From: UBA2377 sp964525935
GTDB lineage: Bacteria; Verrucomicrobiota; Verrucomicrobiia; Opitutales; Opitutaceae
Assembly (NCBI GenBank): GCA_964525935.1
Contig: CAZGJZ010000010.1
Location: forward strand, 62,001 to 126,000
DNA length: 64,000 bases
Direction: 5' to 3'
Positions 53,445-62,009 of this stretch are shown here, piece by piece. Within the stretch, counting starts at the first letter, position 1, and each line of letters begins with the position of its first letter. The notes beneath the pieces are model-generated. The model saw nothing but the letters and a program-made list of their open reading frames with translations, did no database searches and was not told the origin of the DNA. The translations under genes were made by a program, and so were the position numbers.

Positions 53445-54326
53445 TCAATTGTAGAAACATTTCGGATGGTCGGGCTCTTCATCTTGCAATCGAATGTCCT
53501 CAACCGTCCAGGGGATGCCGTTCGGATCCTCGATGAATTTCTGAATGAAAGGGTCGATTGATTCGCCTTCGTTCTGCAACTTCACATTCGCATTCACGAG
53601 AGTCAGTAGTCCGGTATGTTCCATGACGATATCGTCAAAGTTCATCCTTATACCCTCATCAAACTCTTCATCCAGATTTGCACGCGTAAACAAATCGTAT
53701 CCCATCAACCATCCATCGATGTTCAATAGCAACGAATGATTATTCGCGACGTACCATTTCGAAATCGCTCGTTTGAACTCTTCCACATACGGTTCCAAGC
53801 TCAACTTCATCGATCTCGCGTTCCAGCCCAACTCCCGGTCGCGAAATATGATATGTAGCGATGAGGACCTCGTCGTTTCCTTCACCAACACTCGAATGTT
53901 GGGAGGCAACGATTTTGAAGGATACTCCGCGAAACTTCGGTCTTCATCATTATATGCGTCGGGCAAAGCAGCGTTGCGAAGCCTCAAGACCTCGGCGTTC
54001 GGCGCAAAGACGCACGCCGTCGCGATGATGCGTCGTCGCGCCCTCGCGTCGTGACGATGCACGTCGAACGACAGATCCAACTCGCGCTTCGAATACAGCG
54101 TCGAAATCAGTTTGCGGCGCAACTCGGCGTAGCGAAGGTCATCAACGTCGAGATGTCGAAGGAGGATCTCGCACAACACGATATCCGGAATATGGTTGAA
54201 TTGAAACGCGCGCAACGCCGACGCCCCAATATTGTCTGCGTCACCCCCAAACATGTAATACTGAACCAGCAACTCGTTGACATCCTGATCGATGAAGGCC
54301 CGATCGGACGAGGCGGCGCCGCCCAT
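53445..54326 (-). CDS. F-box-like protein with possible N-myristoylation
   Basis: This encodes 293 residues from MGGAASSDR. A segment at about 45-85 (NHIPDIVLCEILLRHLDVDD, then LRYAELRRKLI) fits an F-box (LP..VL..I...L...DL), followed by LRR-like strands (ELDLSFDVHRH; AEVLRLRNAALP). F-box proteins recruit substrates to SCF ubiquitin ligases, and large viruses often encode them. The match is partial. Its C-terminal DPNGIPWTVEDI resembles the end of the protein at 2,205-3,068. Confidence 0.5.
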   Translation of the reverse strand: MGGAASSDRAFIDQDVNELLVQYYMFGGDADNIGASALRAFQFNHIPDIVLCEILLRHLDVDDLRYAELRRKLISTLYSKRELDLSFDVHRHDARARRRIIATACVFAPNAEVLRLRNAALPDAYNDEDRSFAEYPSKSLPPNIRVLVKETTRSSSLHIIFRDRELGWNARSMKLSLEPYVEEFKRAISKWYVANNHSLLLNIDGWLMGYDLFTRANLDEEFDEGIRMNFDDIVMEHTGLLTLVNANVKLQNEGESIDPFIQKFIEDPNGIPWTVEDIRLQDEEPDHPKCFYN

Positions 54327-54452
54327 TCTCTTTAATCGAGGGCGGTCCGACGGGAATTATACTTTGGTGGGACGTTTGGATTTTTTACGTTAAAAAATGT
54401 TAAATTTTTTCGAGCGCGACATGTATTATGTTAAATTTTTTGTCGGTTTTCG

Positions 54453-55217
54453 TCAACGTCGCCTCGCCCGCTTCTTGCAGCTTCGCGCCAGTCTCGCGCG
54501 TTTCTTCACGGGTGCTACCTCCACCACACTCGATTCGTCGTCTTCTTCTTCCACACTCGACTCGTCTTCTTCCGACTCATCGGAGTCATCCGACTCGTCG
54601 TCGTCGTCATCGGAATCGGAACTCTCCTCTTCTGAACTCGTCGCATCGTCTTCGGAATCGAACTCGTCCGAAACGACGAATTCGGCTTCGTCCGAGTCGT
54701 ATCCCCCTCGGCGCACCTTGACATCGATTTCATTCTCGTCCGACTCTTCAGACTTGAACGATTCGTCGTCGTCGTCGTCCGCGACCGCATCGGCGACCGC
54801 GCTTCCGATCGTATCAGAAACGCACCGTCTCGCCCCGCAATTTCCCGTGAACGGACGCGTTCTATACACGCCCTCGATTCTCTCGTTTTCACGTTCCTTC
54901 TCCTCCCCCCACTCCTCGGCGATCTCGCGTCTCGCCGCGCGACGCGTGGCGCGAATCTCCACCATTCTCGTCTTGGCCGCGATCCGCTCGTCGCGCGTCG
55001 CCCTCCCGTAGCACGCGCGACACAAAGCCGACTTTTCAGAGGGCGGGACGAGGCGTTTGCACCCTGGTGCGACGCACAGCGAGCGGCGCGAGTTCGCGAG
55101 CATCAAGTGCTTGATCGTCGTCTGATGGTGGGTGTAGGCCATTGCGGAACTCAACGTCACGTCGCAAACGTCGCAGCGATTGGTTTGGGGGAGCTCGGTA
55201 GAATCGGTAGACGCCAT
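54453..55217 (-). CDS. two-zinc-finger protein with acidic tail
   Basis: This encodes 254 residues. A C2H2 finger (C15, C18, H31, H37, in CDVCDVTLSSAMAYTHHQT) is followed by a four-Cys module (C48, C53, C66, C69), then a basic helix (MVEIRATRRAARREIAEEW) and a long Asp/Glu/Ser C-terminus (about 150-240) ending in a basic cluster (KKRARLARSCKKRARRR). A nucleic-acid-binding nuclear protein is likely. Confidence 0.6.
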   Translation of the reverse strand: MASTDSTELPQTNRCDVCDVTLSSAMAYTHHQTTIKHLMLANSRRSLCVAPGCKRLVPPSEKSALCRACYGRATRDERIAAKTRMVEIRATRRAARREIAEEWGEEKERENERIEGVYRTRPFTGNCGARRCVSDTIGSAVADAVADDDDDESFKSEESDENEIDVKVRRGGYDSDEAEFVVSDEFDSEDDATSSEEESSDSDDDDDESDDSDESEEDESSVEEEDDESSVVEVAPVKKRARLARSCKKRARRR

Positions 55218-55251
55218 GTCGTCGTCGTCTCACGAGTCGTCGCGATGATGA

Positions 55252-55266
55252 ATTTGTGATCATTTC
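55252..55266 (-). promoter_or_regulatory. shared promoter motif
   Basis: ATTTGTGATCATTTC on the plus strand, 34 bp upstream of the zinc-finger gene. Confidence 0.45.
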
Positions 55267-55270
55267 AATT

Positions 55271-55408
55271 GGGTTTTGGTTTTTGGGGGTTTTGGTTTTT
55301 GGGGTTTTTGGTTTTTGGGGTTTTTGGTTTTTGGGGTTTTTGTTTTTTGGGGGTTTTGGTTTTTGGAGGTTTTGGTTTTTGGGGGTTTTGGTTTTTGGGG
55401 GTTTTTGA
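55271..55408. repeat. G/T minisatellite (GGTTTTTGGGG units)
   Basis: About twelve units of GGTTTTTGGGG or GGTTTTGG in tandem in a 266-bp divergent gap. G-runs spaced like this can form quadruplexes, and the look is telomere-like, but it is internal and irregular. Confidence 0.75.
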
Positions 55409-55410
55409 TT

Positions 55411-55449
55411 TTCTATTAATCAGCAAATTCCATCGCAAATAAAACCGAC
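55411..55449 (+). promoter_or_regulatory. promoter duplicated with gene, copy 1
   Basis: TTCTATTAATC ... CCATCGCAAATAAAAC; nearly the same block recurs at 56,226-56,264, so promoter and gene were copied together. Confidence 0.55.
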
Positions 55450-55483
55450 TCAACCGAAACGACGAGATACCCACATTCTCAAA

Positions 55484-56218
55484 ATGAACGAATACGACGG
55501 CATCGACGAGGTGGACGACGACTATGATGAAGTCGACAGGGGCTACCACCACTTCTTCGATTTTCACAACCGCATCACTGATTTTCACAACCGCAATTCT
55601 CGAGAGGTGGGAAGTTTGACGCATGGAAGGTCGAATGCGCATTTCAAATTCATACTTGCGGTTGGGTCTCGTCAACACCCGGCATTTCAACTCGACACCC
55701 AGAGATTCATGTCGATGATCTTAGCGAGAGACCCGTTGTGGATGCGCACACGAGAGATGCACCACATCCCATACGATGTATTACGAAAAACGCAATACAC
55801 GTTGGTGGTCATGGGGGAATACTTGGTAAAGTATGTGATTCAATCGTACCGGCTCTTTGCGATAACAATCGACGACCCCGAAATCGATCCCGCCGCCGTT
55901 CGTCTCATGAAGCATGTACAAGTGCTAATTCTCGTGCAGGCGTTTTCGCTGTGTGGAATGAATGTCGCCTTGCGAATTGGCAGCCGCTACGACGAGATCA
56001 CCTCCGACACTAATGTGGTCATTTTTGACGAAGCAACCTCATACTTGACGACCCCACGACGCAACTTATTTCGCGTCGGAATCGTGAACTATGGTTTATT
56101 AGAATTCATTAAAAAGGTAGAAAGACTGGAGAGTCCGAGAATGGTCAATGAAAACGAGGAGGCGAAGTTGGATGAAGAGATAGTACAACTGATTAAGAGG
56201 ATGAGGATGAACGCTTAA
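55484..56218 (+). CDS. hypothetical protein, tandem paralog 1
   Basis: This encodes 244 residues. An acidic N-terminus (YDGIDEVDDDYDEVDRG) precedes a globular domain of about 160 residues shared with the next gene: HIPYDVLRKTQYTLVVMGEY, RLFAITI, ITSDTNVVIFDEATSYL, FRVGIVN. A charged tail follows. Function unknown. Confidence 0.6.
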   Translation: MNEYDGIDEVDDDYDEVDRGYHHFFDFHNRITDFHNRNSREVGSLTHGRSNAHFKFILAVGSRQHPAFQLDTQRFMSMILARDPLWMRTREMHHIPYDVLRKTQYTLVVMGEYLVKYVIQSYRLFAITIDDPEIDPAAVRLMKHVQVLILVQAFSLCGMNVALRIGSRYDEITSDTNVVIFDEATSYLTTPRRNLFRVGIVNYGLLEFIKKVERLESPRMVNENEEAKLDEEIVQLIKRMRMNA

Positions 56219-56225
56219 TTTTGAT

Positions 56226-56264
56226 TTCTATTAATCGACAAAATCCATCACAAATAAAATCCGA
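56226..56264 (+). promoter_or_regulatory. promoter duplicated with gene, copy 2
   Basis: TTCTATTAATC ... CCATCACAAATAAAAT, the consensus version of the motif. Confidence 0.55.
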
Positions 56265-56324
56265 GACCTCTCTCGACCATTTTCCCCAGACCGAAACGAC
56301 CGAAACGACCGAGACGCCCCCACA

Positions 56325-56996
56325 ATGAACTACGACGAAGACGAGGTTGATGATGACGTCGTCGTCGATCACTACAAGGGCAATTCCCGTGAGGGTGGCG
56401 GCGGCGGAGGTTCATCGAGTCAAGAGTCGACGACCTGCACCCTCCTTGTCGCGAATTCGTTCCGCCGCGACGTGAAGTTTGACCTCAACATCCTGGTTTT
56501 CAAGAACTCGATCGCGAATAAACACTGGATGGAGCTCTACGAGCGAACGAGTTCGATTGAAATTCCATATGAGACGTGGCGTAAAGTACACCCCACGCTG
56601 GAACAAATTGGGATGTGCGTGGCGAAGAGTGCGTTTGATTCGAATTGGTTATGCGCGATAACGACCGTCTTCAACTCATCGAGGGTTATCGAACAACATT
56701 TGACGATGTTACAAGCGATCGTTCTCAGGGATGCGTTTGTGCAGAGTGGAAAACAAGAGACCGCCGTGAGAGTACAAGGTCGCAAAGACAAGATCACATC
56801 CAAAACTCAGGTGGTCATTTTCGACGATATGGAAACGCTTCTGGCGATACCTCCCACCATATTTCGCGTCGGGCTCGTGGACGCGAAGACCATGATCACG
56901 CTTCACGAGAGTATGCAATTGGCATGGAAGTTTACGGAAAAAATGGAGAAGGACGAGGAAGAGGAGAAGAAGAAGAAGGCGAAAGCGAACGCTTAA
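56325..56996 (+). CDS. hypothetical protein, tandem paralog 2
   Basis: This encodes 223 residues with the same layout as its neighbour: acidic start, Gly run, then EIPYETWRKVHPTLEQIGM, WLCAITT, ITSKTQVVIFDDMETLL and FRVGLVD. Amino-acid identity to the neighbour is moderate, so the duplication is old although the promoters remain similar. Confidence 0.6.
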   Translation: MNYDEDEVDDDVVVDHYKGNSREGGGGGGSSSQESTTCTLLVANSFRRDVKFDLNILVFKNSIANKHWMELYERTSSIEIPYETWRKVHPTLEQIGMCVAKSAFDSNWLCAITTVFNSSRVIEQHLTMLQAIVLRDAFVQSGKQETAVRVQGRKDKITSKTQVVIFDDMETLLAIPPTIFRVGLVDAKTMITLHESMQLAWKFTEKMEKDEEEEKKKKAKANA

Positions 56997-57008
56997 TTCA
57001 CACATAAG

Positions 57009-57419
57009 TCACACGGTCGTCACCACCTCCGCAACTCTCACCTCGTTCACCGCCTTCGCCTCCGCCACCCAATCCACTACCTTGGGTTTCGGGACGTACC
57101 CCATCTCGGCGAAAATCGGTTCCATATCCGCGCCGTTGAGTTTTGCCACCAAGAAAATCGCTTTCATTCGGGCTTGCACATGCAAGACGGGGCACATGTA
57201 CGCGGTAAGCTCCGCGACGAGCACGATTGCGGCGAGTATCGCCAACACCACCACGAACGCAATCTCCGCTCCTCGAAGGGCCGGAACGGCGTCGCTTTGC
57301 ATCGTTTGTGACGTCAGAACGAGTCCAAAAACGACGGCGACGTCTAAAAGGAGACCGCCGATGAGGAGCATCGCCGCGTAAACCCACACGACGGTGGGCG
57401 ACGCGAGTTTGGGAGACAT
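57009..57419 (-). CDS. small membrane protein
   Basis: This encodes 136 residues from MSPKLASPT. There are two clear helices (VYAAMLLIGGLLLDVAVVFG and AFVVVLAILAAIVLVAELTA) and a soluble C-terminal region of about 55 residues (PIFAEMGYVPKPKVVDWV). A weak promoter motif TATTTGTGGTAAAA lies 20 bp upstream. Function unknown. Confidence 0.5.
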   Translation of the reverse strand: MSPKLASPTVVWVYAAMLLIGGLLLDVAVVFGLVLTSQTMQSDAVPALRGAEIAFVVVLAILAAIVLVAELTAYMCPVLHVQARMKAIFLVAKLNGADMEPIFAEMGYVPKPKVVDWVAEAKAVNEVRVAEVVTTV

Positions 57420-57468
57420 TCGATCGTTCGTTCGTTTGTTTATTTGTGGTAAAACAACTACTCTTCCA

Positions 57469-57951
57469 TCAATTTGCGACAATCACCTCCTCCGCTTTGG
57501 GGCGTCGCACGAACAGCGTCGTCTCGCCTTTGTGAAACGCGGTGTTCGGATAGAATCCATTTACGACGGTTCGCACGTAGAAGAAGACGTTGGGCGCTTT
57601 GAAGGCCTCCGGGCGAATGCATTTAAACACCTCGTCCAGAAACGGCGATGCGAGAACATCTGCACCGTATCCATGGAGAGTCGTACACTTGATCGCGTCG
57701 CAAACCTCGCCGTTTATTAAGTAAACGCCGTCCTCGACCTTGCGGCCCGCCGGTACCTTGTAACGCTGCTGCCCGCGAATGTCGGTGAGGAAGAACCCCG
57801 GTTGGAAAATCTCACCCTTCTCATTCTCGTAAACCGGCATCATGAACATTTCCATCATCACCGTCTCGTGCGGCGTAGTGTTCGCGTGCACGTGTTCGAA
57901 TACCTCCTTGTCGAACGGGGAGATGATGTACGCGTTGTTGACTTCCACCAT
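57469..57951 (-). CDS. hypothetical protein
   Basis: This encodes 160 residues from MVEVNNAYI. Beta-rich, with many aromatic residues (GEIFQPGFFLTDIRGQQRY; NVFFYVRTVVNGFYP). No family recognised. Promoter motif TTTTATTTGTGAACTTT lies about 60 bp upstream. Confidence 0.55.
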   Translation of the reverse strand: MVEVNNAYIISPFDKEVFEHVHANTTPHETVMMEMFMMPVYENEKGEIFQPGFFLTDIRGQQRYKVPAGRKVEDGVYLINGEVCDAIKCTTLHGYGADVLASPFLDEVFKCIRPEAFKAPNVFFYVRTVVNGFYPNTAFHKGETTLFVRRPKAEEVIVAN

Positions 57952-58008
57952 TTTTGCGATTTTCGGATGAATCGGAAAGTTGTAAACGAATGACGCGAGG
58001 TTCGCTTG

Positions 58009-58025
58009 TTTTATTTGTGAACTTT
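58009..58025 (-). promoter_or_regulatory. shared promoter motif
   Basis: TTTTATTTGTGAACTTT on the plus strand, upstream of the hypothetical gene on its left. Confidence 0.45.
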
Positions 58026-58062
58026 AATCACACCTTCACCACCTCCGTCACCACCACCGCGC

Positions 58063-58638
58063 TCACTCATTTTTCACCGTCGCGTTCTTCTCCCAAAACT
58101 CCGCCGCCTCCGCGTAGGCGATCGGATCGAGTGCGACCCCCGAACCTCCGTACGTCGTCCCGAATGCGTTGTTGATCATGGTCGCGGGAACGACGGGGAC
58201 GGACTTCTTCTCCATCACGCCCTTGACGCTTACGACGATCCAAGGACTGGTGCAGTTCTCCATGGGCTTGCCGTCCTCCTTCTCGATTTGCTCGCGCGAG
58301 TAAACCTCCACATCCAGATATTCGGCAGACGGGGTTTCCCCCACCTCCGACTTGAGGAACCAGCGCTGCAGCCACATCAATTCGCCCTCGTAGCGTCGCT
58401 GGTAGCCGGAGCGGAGCTTGGAACGATTCTCATCCGTGATGGGCATCGTGAGCGATCGCATCTCGCCCCACTCGTTCTGCAAGAAAACGTGCTTTGAGAA
58501 CGGAGCGTATCCGTCTTGCAGCTCGCGAGGCTCGAAGTTGAGTACGTGGATGATGTGCCACATCGGGGTACCGTTTGGACCCACGAGGGAGTGCCATTTC
58601 TTTTCGAGAGTGGGATCACACGCGAAAACGGGAGTCAT
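58063..58638 (-). CDS. hypothetical protein
   Basis: This encodes 191 residues from MTPVFACDP. Mixed alpha/beta, Trp-rich (EKKWHSLV; MWHIIHVLNFEP; LMWLQRWFLKSEVGE). Similar in size and character to its downstream neighbour, but no real alignment is visible. Function unknown. Confidence 0.5.
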   Translation of the reverse strand: MTPVFACDPTLEKKWHSLVGPNGTPMWHIIHVLNFEPRELQDGYAPFSKHVFLQNEWGEMRSLTMPITDENRSKLRSGYQRRYEGELMWLQRWFLKSEVGETPSAEYLDVEVYSREQIEKEDGKPMENCTSPWIVVSVKGVMEKKSVPVVPATMINNAFGTTYGGSGVALDPIAYAEAAEFWEKNATVKNE

Positions 58639-58724
58639 GAAAAGTTGTAATGGTAAAACGCTTCGTTTCAGATTGGAATTGTGGTTAACACAAACAAACT
58701 CTTCAACAAAACTCAAAAAGCGAT

Positions 58725-59609
58725 ATGAAGACCGACGCCTTCGAGATCGAGGACGTCGACGTCGAGCGCGCGCGTCCCGTCAATCGCGAGCCCGTCACGG
58801 CCGTTCCGGTGGCGATTGCGACGCGAGAGACGCGTCCGCAACCCGCTCCATCGACCGCCCCGCCTCCGTTGAATCGCCGCGAACACAATCGCAAAATCGC
58901 GTGCGACGCCGCGTGTCTCATGACGATCGTGGCCGTCGTCTCGACCCTGGTCCTCACCGTCCCAGGGCTCGTCATCGTGGATCAATACGGGTGTCGCGAG
59001 TGCTACGCCCCCGTCCGAATCGAGACGCCCGCCTCGACATTTACCTCGAGTTGCACGCGCTGCGGCGTGGTCGTCGCCCAGTTGCGATTCGACGGCGGCG
59101 GGCCCTCGTCGCCGCGATTCGCCTCTCGCGTCTTCGATTACGACTCGTCGCACACGGATCTCGTCTGGGAACAGGGGAACGAGACGAAGACGTGTCAAGG
59201 AAAAAACGATTCGGCGTTCTGCGACGAACACGGCGTTTTCCAAAGCCCGCACGTCATGTCACAAATCGGTAACGATCTCCAAGTCGCCACATACGTTTCA
59301 TGGACCGCCGCGGCGCTCTTCTTCGTATCGGCAATAATCCCACGAGGCGAGAAACTGTTTCGCATTTTGGCCTTCGGCGTGGCTTGGGCGGCCGGCATGT
59401 TCTTCCTGTTCGCCTACATCCCCTTGATTTCAGATCCACTCTTTTCGTCATGGCGCATCGGCGGGGGTCCGTTTCCCCAAAGCAACGGGACGGACGTCGT
59501 CGTCTTTACCGACCGCCGTATGACGGTTAACTTCATGTGCGTGCTCGCGATCGTCTTCACCACGCTCGGGTCGTTTTGCGGCGCGTGTTCAATCGGCACC
59601 TTAAAGTAA
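58725..59609 (+). CDS. four-helix membrane protein
   Basis: This encodes 294 residues. A cytosolic N-terminus of about 60 residues (basic and Pro-rich) leads to helix 1 (MTIVAVVSTLVLTVPGLVIV), an extracellular loop of about 100 residues with a CxxC pair (CRECYAP ... CTRCGVV), helices 2 and 3 (WTAAALFFVSAII; ILAFGVAWAAGMFFLFAYI), a second loop and helix 4 (FMCVLAIVFTTLGSFCGAC). The topology recalls claudin/tetraspanin proteins, without their signatures. Similar topology occurs in the proteins at 61,093 and 62,010. Confidence 0.55.
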   Translation: MKTDAFEIEDVDVERARPVNREPVTAVPVAIATRETRPQPAPSTAPPPLNRREHNRKIACDAACLMTIVAVVSTLVLTVPGLVIVDQYGCRECYAPVRIETPASTFTSSCTRCGVVVAQLRFDGGGPSSPRFASRVFDYDSSHTDLVWEQGNETKTCQGKNDSAFCDEHGVFQSPHVMSQIGNDLQVATYVSWTAAALFFVSAIIPRGEKLFRILAFGVAWAAGMFFLFAYIPLISDPLFSSWRIGGGPFPQSNGTDVVVFTDRRMTVNFMCVLAIVFTTLGSFCGACSIGTLK

Positions 59610-59620
59610 AAAAGTAAAAA

Positions 59621-59920
59621 TCAATACTCTGCGCGAAACCCCATCACCCACTTCGAAAGGATTTTCTCCACGAACGATTTGATTTGGCGATTCTCCTCCG
59701 TCGCGAGCGGCGTCAACTCGCGTTCCAATCTCACGAGAAGTTGTCGCATGGTGCGTGGGTCAGTGGGTTTTATCTCTTTCCACGCTCGCTTGGCCGTCGC
59801 CGCGAAGAGATCCAGCTCCTCGTCCGAGCAGTTACAATCGTAGGCGCACGGCGAACCGCACGCGCAATGTTTGAGGCGCGACTCGACGTGCCCGGGCTTC
59901 AAGTCGGATTGGGTCGTCAT
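59621..59920 (-). CDS. small Cys-cluster protein
   Basis: This encodes 99 residues from MTTQSDLKP. An N-terminal cluster (HCACGSPCAYDCNCSDEE) could bind zinc. The rest is helical (TMRQLLVRLERELTPLATEE). Promoter motif TTTATTTGTGAA lies 60 bp upstream. Function unknown. Confidence 0.5.
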   Translation of the reverse strand: MTTQSDLKPGHVESRLKHCACGSPCAYDCNCSDEELDLFAATAKRAWKEIKPTDPRTMRQLLVRLERELTPLATEENRQIKSFVEKILSKWVMGFRAEY

Positions 59921-60097
59921 CTTTTCGGTCGATTCGGATTCGGGAAATGTGAAGAGGGCGCGATGCCGCGTTATATTCTTTATTTGTGAACCGTTCATCG
60001 CAACTCCACTCGAAACTTTGAAATGCGCTCGACCGCCTCCTTCACCTGCGCGCCAAAGACGGACGAGTCGTCGTTGTCCAGTACGGCGAAAATCTCA

Positions 60098-60607
60098 TCA
60101 ATCCTGCGACAGCTTATCGCCAAACACTCGTTGAATCACGGCTTTATCGCCATACTCGTGTTGAATCATGGCCTCCGTGTCTTTCACATCGGCTTTCATT
60201 TCTGCAATCGTTTGGACGACGTCCTCCAGCAAGGATGCGACACGTTGCAACTTGTGGTCCGTTCGGTGCAGGCGACTCAAGAAGGCATCGACCATTTCCT
60301 TTCGTCGTTCGTCCTCGGCGGTCGGCGTCTTCTCCTCTTTAACCTCCGCCGCGATTCTGCAAAGGTCTTCGATCGAGGTATCGCGACACCAAGTTCGGAT
60401 TTTGGCGAGGAAGATGAACAGTTGGGATCCCTCCTCGAACCCGCGAATGTTGATGTCGCAGCCGGGTGTAATGCAAATTTGTGCTTCAAGAACGTTCAAA
60501 CGCCAGCCGCCGGCATCCTGATACCATTTCTCAACATCGGCACCCGTCGCTTCGGCGATTTTGGCGGAGATGAACTTTCGGTAGAGCCCCGAAAGAGTGA
60601 GGGGCAT
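60098..60607 (-). CDS. hypothetical protein, family shared with 49,959-50,450
   Basis: This encodes 169 residues. Shared features with the paralog are LYRKFISAKIAEATG, a strand pair (AQICITPGCDINIRG), SIEDLCRIAAEV and a C-terminal coiled coil (LLEDVVQTIAEMKADVKD). Start MPLTLSGLY aligns with MSLSTLY. The frame stops at 60,098, about 100 bp before the start of the next minus-strand gene. Confidence 0.6.
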   Translation of the reverse strand: MPLTLSGLYRKFISAKIAEATGADVEKWYQDAGGWRLNVLEAQICITPGCDINIRGFEEGSQLFIFLAKIRTWCRDTSIEDLCRIAAEVKEEKTPTAEDERRKEMVDAFLSRLHRTDHKLQRVASLLEDVVQTIAEMKADVKDTEAMIQHEYGDKAVIQRVFGDKLSQD

Positions 60608-60622
60608 CGTTCGCTTTTATGA

Positions 60623-60640
60623 AAATATTTGTGATTTTAT
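60623..60640 (-). promoter_or_regulatory. shared promoter motif
   Basis: ATATTTGTGATTTTATTT on the plus strand, 15 bp upstream of the ATG. Confidence 0.55.
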
Positions 60641-60669
60641 TTCGTTTACTCACTCTCTTCAAAAACTGT

Positions 60670-61011
60670 CTACCCGTGTCGAATATTCCATGTCTGCTCC
60701 TCTTTCTTACCCAACGTCATGAGTTCACGCACCTTCGCGATGAACTCTTCTCGCATCGGATCGGTTCTTTTCCACGATCGATGATCGGCGACGTTCCAAA
60801 AAAGTTGGGAGGTGACCGAGGCAAAGTTGAAGAATTCGTAATCGGGATCGCACTTGGTCGTCACCTCGACGCCGTGCGCTCTCAGCGTCTCGGCGAGAGC
60901 GTTGAATTGCACACTGAGATGAACGCGCTCTTCGCGGGTGTAGAGTGAAGTTTTGATCACGGCCTTCTCGGTCTTTTCGGTGAATGTTTCGGATGCGACT
61001 GGAGTGGTCAT
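60670..61011 (-). CDS. small hypothetical protein
   Basis: This encodes 113 residues, helical and charged (HLSVQFNALAETLRAHGVEV; MREEFIAKVRELMTLGKKEE). It shares a palindromic promoter with the divergent membrane-protein gene. No motif recognised. Confidence 0.5.
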   Translation of the reverse strand: MTTPVASETFTEKTEKAVIKTSLYTREERVHLSVQFNALAETLRAHGVEVTTKCDPDYEFFNFASVTSQLFWNVADHRSWKRTDPMREEFIAKVRELMTLGKKEEQTWNIRHG

Positions 61012-61029
61012 GGTGACTCTTCGCTTAAA

Positions 61030-61054
61030 TTATTTGTGATTCAATCACAAAATC
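61030..61054. promoter_or_regulatory. palindromic bidirectional promoter
   Basis: TTTGTGATT-C-AATCACAAA is a perfect inverted repeat placing one motif toward each divergent gene. Confidence 0.6.
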
Positions 61055-61092
61055 TCTCGCAAAGCACTCACGAACCCCACGCAACAAGAAAA

Positions 61093-61869
61093 ATGGAAGC
61101 GACCGGCAGCAACGTCCCGTTGTTGAAGCAACGCAAGGTCAACGACGTGGAATTGGGGATTCCAAAGGCGTCGGCGAACCCCGCAGACGAGAAACCGGCG
61201 TCCACAAAGACCCCACACGAGCGAAAATCGACCGATCAACCATCGCACGAATGGTCTCCGGAGACCCTCGCGTGTGAATCCAACCAGTTCTTCTGGAAAC
61301 TCGATGCTTCGGGAGGAGGCTGGGTCATCTGGTTGGCCGAAATTCTCGTACCGGCCGTTGCGATTTGGCTCTACATCCGATCGTTGATCGTGTTGTCGCA
61401 TTTCCATCCATCAAAGCACTGGCCCGAACCCGTTGCCTCGATGGCGTCGGCGTGCATCAACGCCTCGGCGAAACCCAACGCGATGTGCGAGAATCTCTTC
61501 TACCTCCAATTCTCGACGCTTCTGTTTTGTGCATGCAATGCGCTCAACAGTCTCGTGTGGTCGGGACTGTGGGAGTTCGCGTGCAAAATTCGCGGCGTGC
61601 GAATCGATTACAAGTACGACCTCGTCCACGGTTTCTCGGGGGTCGCTCTCGGATTCATGTGCATCCTCGGCGTGATGGCCACAATCGTCGGCACGTTGAT
61701 CATAATCGGATCCGGATACGGAGGCCTGAATTGCGGTGAGAAAGGCTTACCGGAGTGCGTGCTCGGGTTCCACCCCGTCTTTTTCGACGTGATTAATTTC
61801 TTCGTGGTGGGCATTGCGAGCGTGGGGACGTTTTTGATACTGGGAGCCGCGATCGGGATGAGAATTTGA
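61093..61869 (+). CDS. four-helix membrane protein, tandem paralog 1
   Basis: This encodes 258 residues. The N-terminus (MEATGSNVPLLKQRK) is nearly identical to that of the next gene; VPLLKQRK looks like a conserved sorting or basic motif. Four helices: WLAEILVPAVAIWLYIRSL, a Cys-containing loop (SHFHPSKHWPEPVAS ... CENLFYLQ), FSTLLFCACNALNSLVW, GVALGFMCILGVMATIVG and FFVVGIASVGTFLILG. Function unknown. Confidence 0.65.
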   Translation: MEATGSNVPLLKQRKVNDVELGIPKASANPADEKPASTKTPHERKSTDQPSHEWSPETLACESNQFFWKLDASGGGWVIWLAEILVPAVAIWLYIRSLIVLSHFHPSKHWPEPVASMASACINASAKPNAMCENLFYLQFSTLLFCACNALNSLVWSGLWEFACKIRGVRIDYKYDLVHGFSGVALGFMCILGVMATIVGTLIIIGSGYGGLNCGEKGLPECVLGFHPVFFDVINFFVVGIASVGTFLILGAAIGMRI

Positions 61870-61947
61870 GTAATTACCTAAGAAACTTTACTCGTCGTCG
61901 TCTCCTTCCTCCTCCTCTCCGCCCTCCGCTGCCTCCTCGGCCTCTAA

Positions 61948-61999
61948 AATATTTGTGATCCAATCACAAAATCTCTCACAAAGCACCCACGAACCCCTC
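61948..61999 (+). promoter_or_regulatory. promoter copy of the duplicated membrane-protein gene
   Basis: ATTTGTGATCCAATCACAAA followed by ATCTCTCACAAAGCACCCAC, a close copy of 61,030-61,080. The leftward half remains although no divergent gene is present here. Confidence 0.6.
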
Positions 62000-62009
62000 C
62001 CCCAAAAAA

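Noticed and set aside
15301..55408. CRISPR arrays or telomeres at the short repeats
   Set aside because: The repeats are simple tandem units without spacers, internal to the window and irregular.
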